Below are positions 39,153-39,643 of a DNA stretch of 39,643 nucleotides, piece by piece. Below the pieces are notes generated by a model. That model ran no database searches. It had not been told where the DNA came from and saw nothing but the letters and a program-made list of their open reading frames with translations. The position numbers were made by a program, and so were the translations under genes. Position 1 is the first letter of the stretch, and each line of letters opens with the position of its first letter. The DNA comes from Pseudobacteriovorax antillogorgiicola (GTDB lineage: Bacteria; Bdellovibrionota_B; Oligoflexia; Oligoflexales; RGVZ01), in contig CAMDHM010000027.1 of assembly GCA_945898195.1 (NCBI GenBank), positions 1 to 39,643 on the forward strand, given 5' to 3'.

Positions 39153-39643
39153 TCAAGCTTTGGTGCTGGCACCACCGACACCGTTGCGCTTTACCGCCGC
39201 TGATTCCTTAGCTACCGCTGCATTTGCTTTGGTCGCTGCTGTATCAGCCTTGGCCTCCAAATCACCGGAGTTGCGCTTGATCGAGTGTGCCGCAAGGACT
39301 TCCTGCTCGATCTTTTTCAACAACTCAGGACGCTCACCAATGTACTCCTTGGCATTTTCACGGCCCTGCCCAAGGCGTTCTTCCTTGTAAGAGAACCAGG
39401 TTCCGCTCTTGGCGACAATTTCCTTGGCCACAGCCAAGTCCAGAATATCACCAGTACGGGAAATCCCCTTACCGAACATCACATCGAACTCAGCTTGGCG
39501 AAATGGGGCCGCAACCTTGTTCTTTACCACTTTAACACGAGTCCGGTTCCCAATGACCTCTTCCTCCGAAGCCTTGATGGACGCGATGCGGCGGATATCC
39601 AAGCGAATGCTGGAGTAAAACTTGAGGGCGTTGCCACCAGTGG
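39153..39643 (-). CDS. recA: RecA, C-terminal part (5' end outside window)
   Basis: The frame runs past the window edge. Visible residues begin [18 protein letters not shown] and continue [30 protein letters not shown], the ATP/DNA-binding core and the start of the C-terminal domain ([18 protein letters not shown]). RecA coats single-stranded DNA for recombination and SOS induction. The tail after about [17 protein letters not shown] is Ala/Lys-rich rather than the acidic tail of E. coli RecA. Ends 32 bases before the MraY-type gene. Confidence 0.95.
   Translation of the reverse strand, partial: TGGNALKFYSSIRLDIRRIASIKASEEEVIGNRTRVKVVKNKVAAPFRQAEFDVMFGKGISRTGDILDLAVAKEIVAKSGTWFSYKEERLGQGRENAKEYIGERPELLKKIEQEVLAAHSIKRNSGDLEAKADTAATKANAAVAKESAAVKRNGVGGASTKA

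Noticed and set aside
1..39643. CRISPR arrays, tRNA, rRNA or prophage genes
   Set aside because: No regular spaced repeats, no cloverleaf-like sequence and no phage structural or integrase genes were found by eye; only a search tool could exclude small tRNA genes fully.

Overview
The window reads as chromosomal DNA of a free-living, flagellated Gram-negative bacterium. Evidence for the envelope type is an LpxD for lipid A, a TolC/EmrA/EmrB-type efflux set, many lipoproteins with clear lipoboxes, Sec signal peptides, and a periplasmic azurin. The mix (many secreted proteases and lipoproteins, flagellin, DUF1036 and FG-GAP proteins, tight gene packing with convergent 3' overlaps) would fit Bdellovibrionota or a related deltaproteobacterial-type lineage. 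That placement is an inference; there is no rRNA or other marker here to settle it, and the RecA fragment at the right edge would be the best single check.

Layout. 1-3.2 kb: a YetF/DUF421 membrane protein with a damaged N-terminus, an unknown protein with a TG repeat upstream, a frameshifted small secreted Cys protein, a DTW-domain tRNA-modification enzyme with a tiny CxxC partner, and a divergent amino-acid racemase with an atypical Ser/Cys active site. 3.2-8.9 kb: a five-gene plus-strand operon (TolC, EmrA-like adaptor, EmrB-like pump, Old Yellow Enzyme, TrmN6-like tRNA methylase). 8.9-13.6 kb: a minus-strand run of YebC, a triple-DUF1036 Cys-rich secreted protein, a radical SAM/SPASM enzyme and a papain-like cysteine-protease lipoprotein; intrinsic terminators abut the start codons of two of these genes. 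13.7-18.3 kb: envelope proteins (LEA-type lipoprotein, FG-GAP lipoprotein, M23 peptidase) and a DUF2283 toxin-antitoxin-like pair. 18.4-21.1 kb: a membrane-anchored coiled-coil protein directly upstream of flagellin. 21.1-30 kb: App1-like phosphatase, a Cys-pair protein, NadB, PgsA, an unknown protein, a PfkB sugar/nucleoside kinase, a DUF4114-like lipoprotein, signal peptidase I and small unknowns. 30-37 kb: left-handed beta-helix acyl/nucleotidyl-transferase-like protein, subtilase, azurin, lpxD-purB, and divergent purA. 37.1-37.6 kb: a 482-bp internally deleted insertion element with 24-bp perfect inverted repeats and a TA duplication, sitting in the purA stop codon. 37.6-39.6 kb: secreted protein, MraY-type transferase and the 3' end of recA.

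Housekeeping functions are purine synthesis (purA, purB), NAD synthesis (nadB), phosphatidylglycerol synthesis (pgsA), lipid A (lpxD), peptidoglycan lipid I (mraY-like), secretion (lepB) and recombination (recA). The least explained parts are the radical SAM/DUF1036/protease run with its terminator-coupled starts, several secreted-protein genes whose ribosome binding sites can be paired off by nearby sequence, the DUF2283 pair, and the deleted insertion element. No tRNA, rRNA, CRISPR array or prophage was seen.
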